Of a stretch of 6,909 nt of DNA, positions 5,502 to 6,909 are shown piece by piece. The DNA comes from JBOGWA01 sp050693155 (GTDB taxonomy: Bacteria; Actinomycetota; UBA4738; CALAEC01), in contig JBOGWA010000017.1 of the NCBI GenBank assembly GCA_050693155.1, positions 1-6,909 of the forward strand. The letters are read 5' to 3'. Each line of letters starts with the position of its first letter. Position 1 is the stretch's first letter. The notes below the pieces were generated by a model that was not told the origin of the DNA, ran no database searches, and saw nothing but the letters and a program-made list of their open reading frames with translations. The position numbers and the translations under genes are program-made.

Positions 5502-6878
5502 ATGAAACGGGAAACGGACCGGATGGGGCAGTGGGCTCGCCGGCCGGCGGCAGCGCTCCTCGCGATGGGGCTCGGGCTGGTGCTGGCGGCGAGCGCGTGC
5601 ACAGCCAACCAGGCGGCGGGGTCGCTCGGCGGTGACTCGACGCGACTCATTCCGCAGCCGGATGTTAAGGGTCTCCAAGTCGCCCCGGAGAGCCAGCGGG
5701 TCGATCTTCAGATGCCCACGTTCTCCGACCCCACGAACATCACGAATCCGCTGTTCCCCGTGTCGAGCCAGGAGTCGGTTCTGCTCCTCGGCCGGGTCGA
5801 TGGCCTGCCGTTCCGGACGGAGGTCACCACTCTGCCGGACACCAGGGTCATCGAGTGGAACGATCAGCGGATCGAGGCGCTCGTGTCGCAATACGTCGCG
5901 TTCCTCGGCGGGCGGCTCGAGGAGGTCGCCTACGACTTCTACGCCCAGGACGACAGCGGAGCGGTGTGGTACCTCGGCGAGGACGTCTTCAACTTCCGTG
6001 ACGGCGCGATCGTCAACACACACGGGACCTGGATCGCCGGCAAGGATGGACCCGGCGCCCTGATCATGCCGGCCGATCCGAAGGTCGGAGACGTCTACCG
6101 ACCCGAGAACATCCCGGGCTTCGTCTTCGAGGAAGTCACCGTGAAGGCGGTCGGCGAAACGGTGGACGGCCCGTTTGGCCCCATGGGCGGCGCCCTCCTC
6201 ATCGAGGAGCTGCACATGGATGGGTTCACCGAAGACAAGCTCTTCGCCCCCGGATACGGGGAGTTCTACACCTCCGGCGGTGGAAACACCGAGGCTGCCG
6301 CGCTGGCGGTTTCTGCTGATGCGCTCTCGGAGCCGGCGCCTGCGGAGCTCACGACGCTGTCGACCGGCGCGCTCGAGGTCTTCGACGCAGCCCGGTCGGG
6401 CGACTGGAGCAAGGCTGCTGCCAGAATCGGAAACCTGACGGCGGCGTGGGAGAGCTACCGGGCCGGCGAGGTGCCTGTCCTGGTCGAGCCGATCATGACG
6501 AAGGACCTCGACGCGCTCGCACGGGCGGTCGAAGGGCGCAACGGAGCCGCGGCAAGCCAGGCAGCGATCGACGTTGCCCGGTCGAGCCTCGATCTTCAGC
6601 TCCGGTACCGCCCGGTGGTGGAGATCGACGTCGCCCGGTTCGACCTCTGGCTGGCTCAGATCCTGGTCGACGTGGCGGCCGCCGATTCGTCGTCGGTCAC
6701 CGGCGACTTCTTCAGCCTCGACTACGTTCGGGATCGGATCCAGAAGACGCTCCAGGGAACCGATCTCACCCGGATCAACACCCAGCTCGAGGCGCTCTAC
6801 GAAGCGGTGAGCTCCGAGAAGCTCGGTCAGGCGGCGGACGCCGCCCAGGAGCTGCGCGGGACGATCGCAGAACGATAG
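5502..6878 (+). CDS. Putative two-domain lipoprotein of unknown function
   Basis: The 458-aa product begins with a charged region, a hydrophobic stretch (about 16-30) and A-S-A-C33, an acceptable but not ideal lipobox. Residues about 70-260 form a beta-rich domain: FSDPTNITNPLFPVSS, then VAYDFYAQDDSGAVWYLGEDVFNF, HGTWIAGKDGPGALIMPADPKVGDVY and KLFAPGYGEF. This pattern (YAQD..G.VWY.GED, then G.W.AG.DG...I.MPA.P..G..Y, then YAPG.G) recurs in exported hypothetical proteins I recall, none with a known function. Residues about 280-458 are predicted to be mostly alpha-helical (SGDWSKAAARIGNLTAAWESYR, DLDALARAVEGRN, EIDVARFDLWLAQILVDVAA, TQLEALYEAVSSEKLGQAAD), suggesting a helical bundle. There are few His or Cys residues, so haem or copper binding is not favoured. 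AGGAGG (5491-5496) lies 5 bases before the ATG. The gene stands behind four TCTCAT-type repeats, pointing to control by the two-component system. I cannot assign a function. Confidence 0.8.
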   Translation: MKRETDRMGQWARRPAAALLAMGLGLVLAASACTANQAAGSLGGDSTRLIPQPDVKGLQVAPESQRVDLQMPTFSDPTNITNPLFPVSSQESVLLLGRVDGLPFRTEVTTLPDTRVIEWNDQRIEALVSQYVAFLGGRLEEVAYDFYAQDDSGAVWYLGEDVFNFRDGAIVNTHGTWIAGKDGPGALIMPADPKVGDVYRPENIPGFVFEEVTVKAVGETVDGPFGPMGGALLIEELHMDGFTEDKLFAPGYGEFYTSGGGNTEAAALAVSADALSEPAPAELTTLSTGALEVFDAARSGDWSKAAARIGNLTAAWESYRAGEVPVLVEPIMTKDLDALARAVEGRNGAAASQAAIDVARSSLDLQLRYRPVVEIDVARFDLWLAQILVDVAAADSSSVTGDFFSLDYVRDRIQKTLQGTDLTRINTQLEALYEAVSSEKLGQAADAAQELRGTIAER

Positions 6879-6909
6879 ATCGTCTGTCAGGGTCGAGAGC
6901 CGCGGCGCT

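Noticed and set aside
4546..6215. Two minus-strand open frames (4546-5388 and 5403-6215) opposite the lipoprotein genes
   Set aside because: No signal peptide or domain, no ribosome site noticed, and both mirror genes with strong Shine-Dalgarno sequences and lipoprotein signals.
6879..6909. Tail after the last lipoprotein gene
   Set aside because: Only 31 bases; no hairpin, start codon with ribosome site, or other feature can be supported.

Overview
The window is a GC-rich, densely packed stretch with every recognisable gene on the + strand and no RNA genes, mobile elements or CRISPR. It looks like a chromosomal segment from a member of Actinomycetota or a related high-GC lineage. The clues are the high GC, a deazaflavin (F420)-dependent nitroreductase-family gene (F420 enzymes are concentrated in Actinomycetota and Chloroflexota), an apparently leaderless response-regulator gene, a GTG start and the lipoproteins. 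Assignment below phylum is not possible from this sequence.

Region 1 (1-1995) is a run of three tightly spaced genes. It starts with the 3' end of an M28-family zinc aminopeptidase that runs off the left edge. Eleven bases later comes a secreted glycerophosphodiester phosphodiesterase, and a TGATG stop/start overlap leads into a small F420-type (DDN/DUF385) oxidoreductase. They look co-transcribed, but the sequence gives no clear shared pathway.

Region 2 (1996-4096) is a classic two-component system: an OmpR/PhoB-type response regulator followed by an overlapping two-transmembrane sensor histidine kinase. Region 3 (4097-6878) holds three small exported or lipid-anchored proteins: a PepSY-like membrane-anchored protein with an acidic tail, a lipoprotein with a C-terminal FN3-like domain, and a larger putative two-domain lipoprotein of unknown function.

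The most interesting signal is regulatory. Hexamers close to TCTCAT recur at exactly 11-bp spacing in three intergenic regions: 2 units before the response regulator, 3 before the PepSY gene and 4 before the last lipoprotein. Eleven-base direct repeats are the typical operator layout for OmpR/PhoB-class regulators. The simplest reading is a local regulon: the regulator controls its own operon and the exported proteins next to it. In each promoter a -10-like hexamer starts 16-17 bp after the start of the last repeat, so the repeats may occupy the -35 position. A strong hairpin terminator separates the PepSY gene from the FN3 lipoprotein gene, which has no repeats of its own. Together this suggests an envelope-sensing or envelope-stress module whose signal and output are not identifiable from sequence alone.
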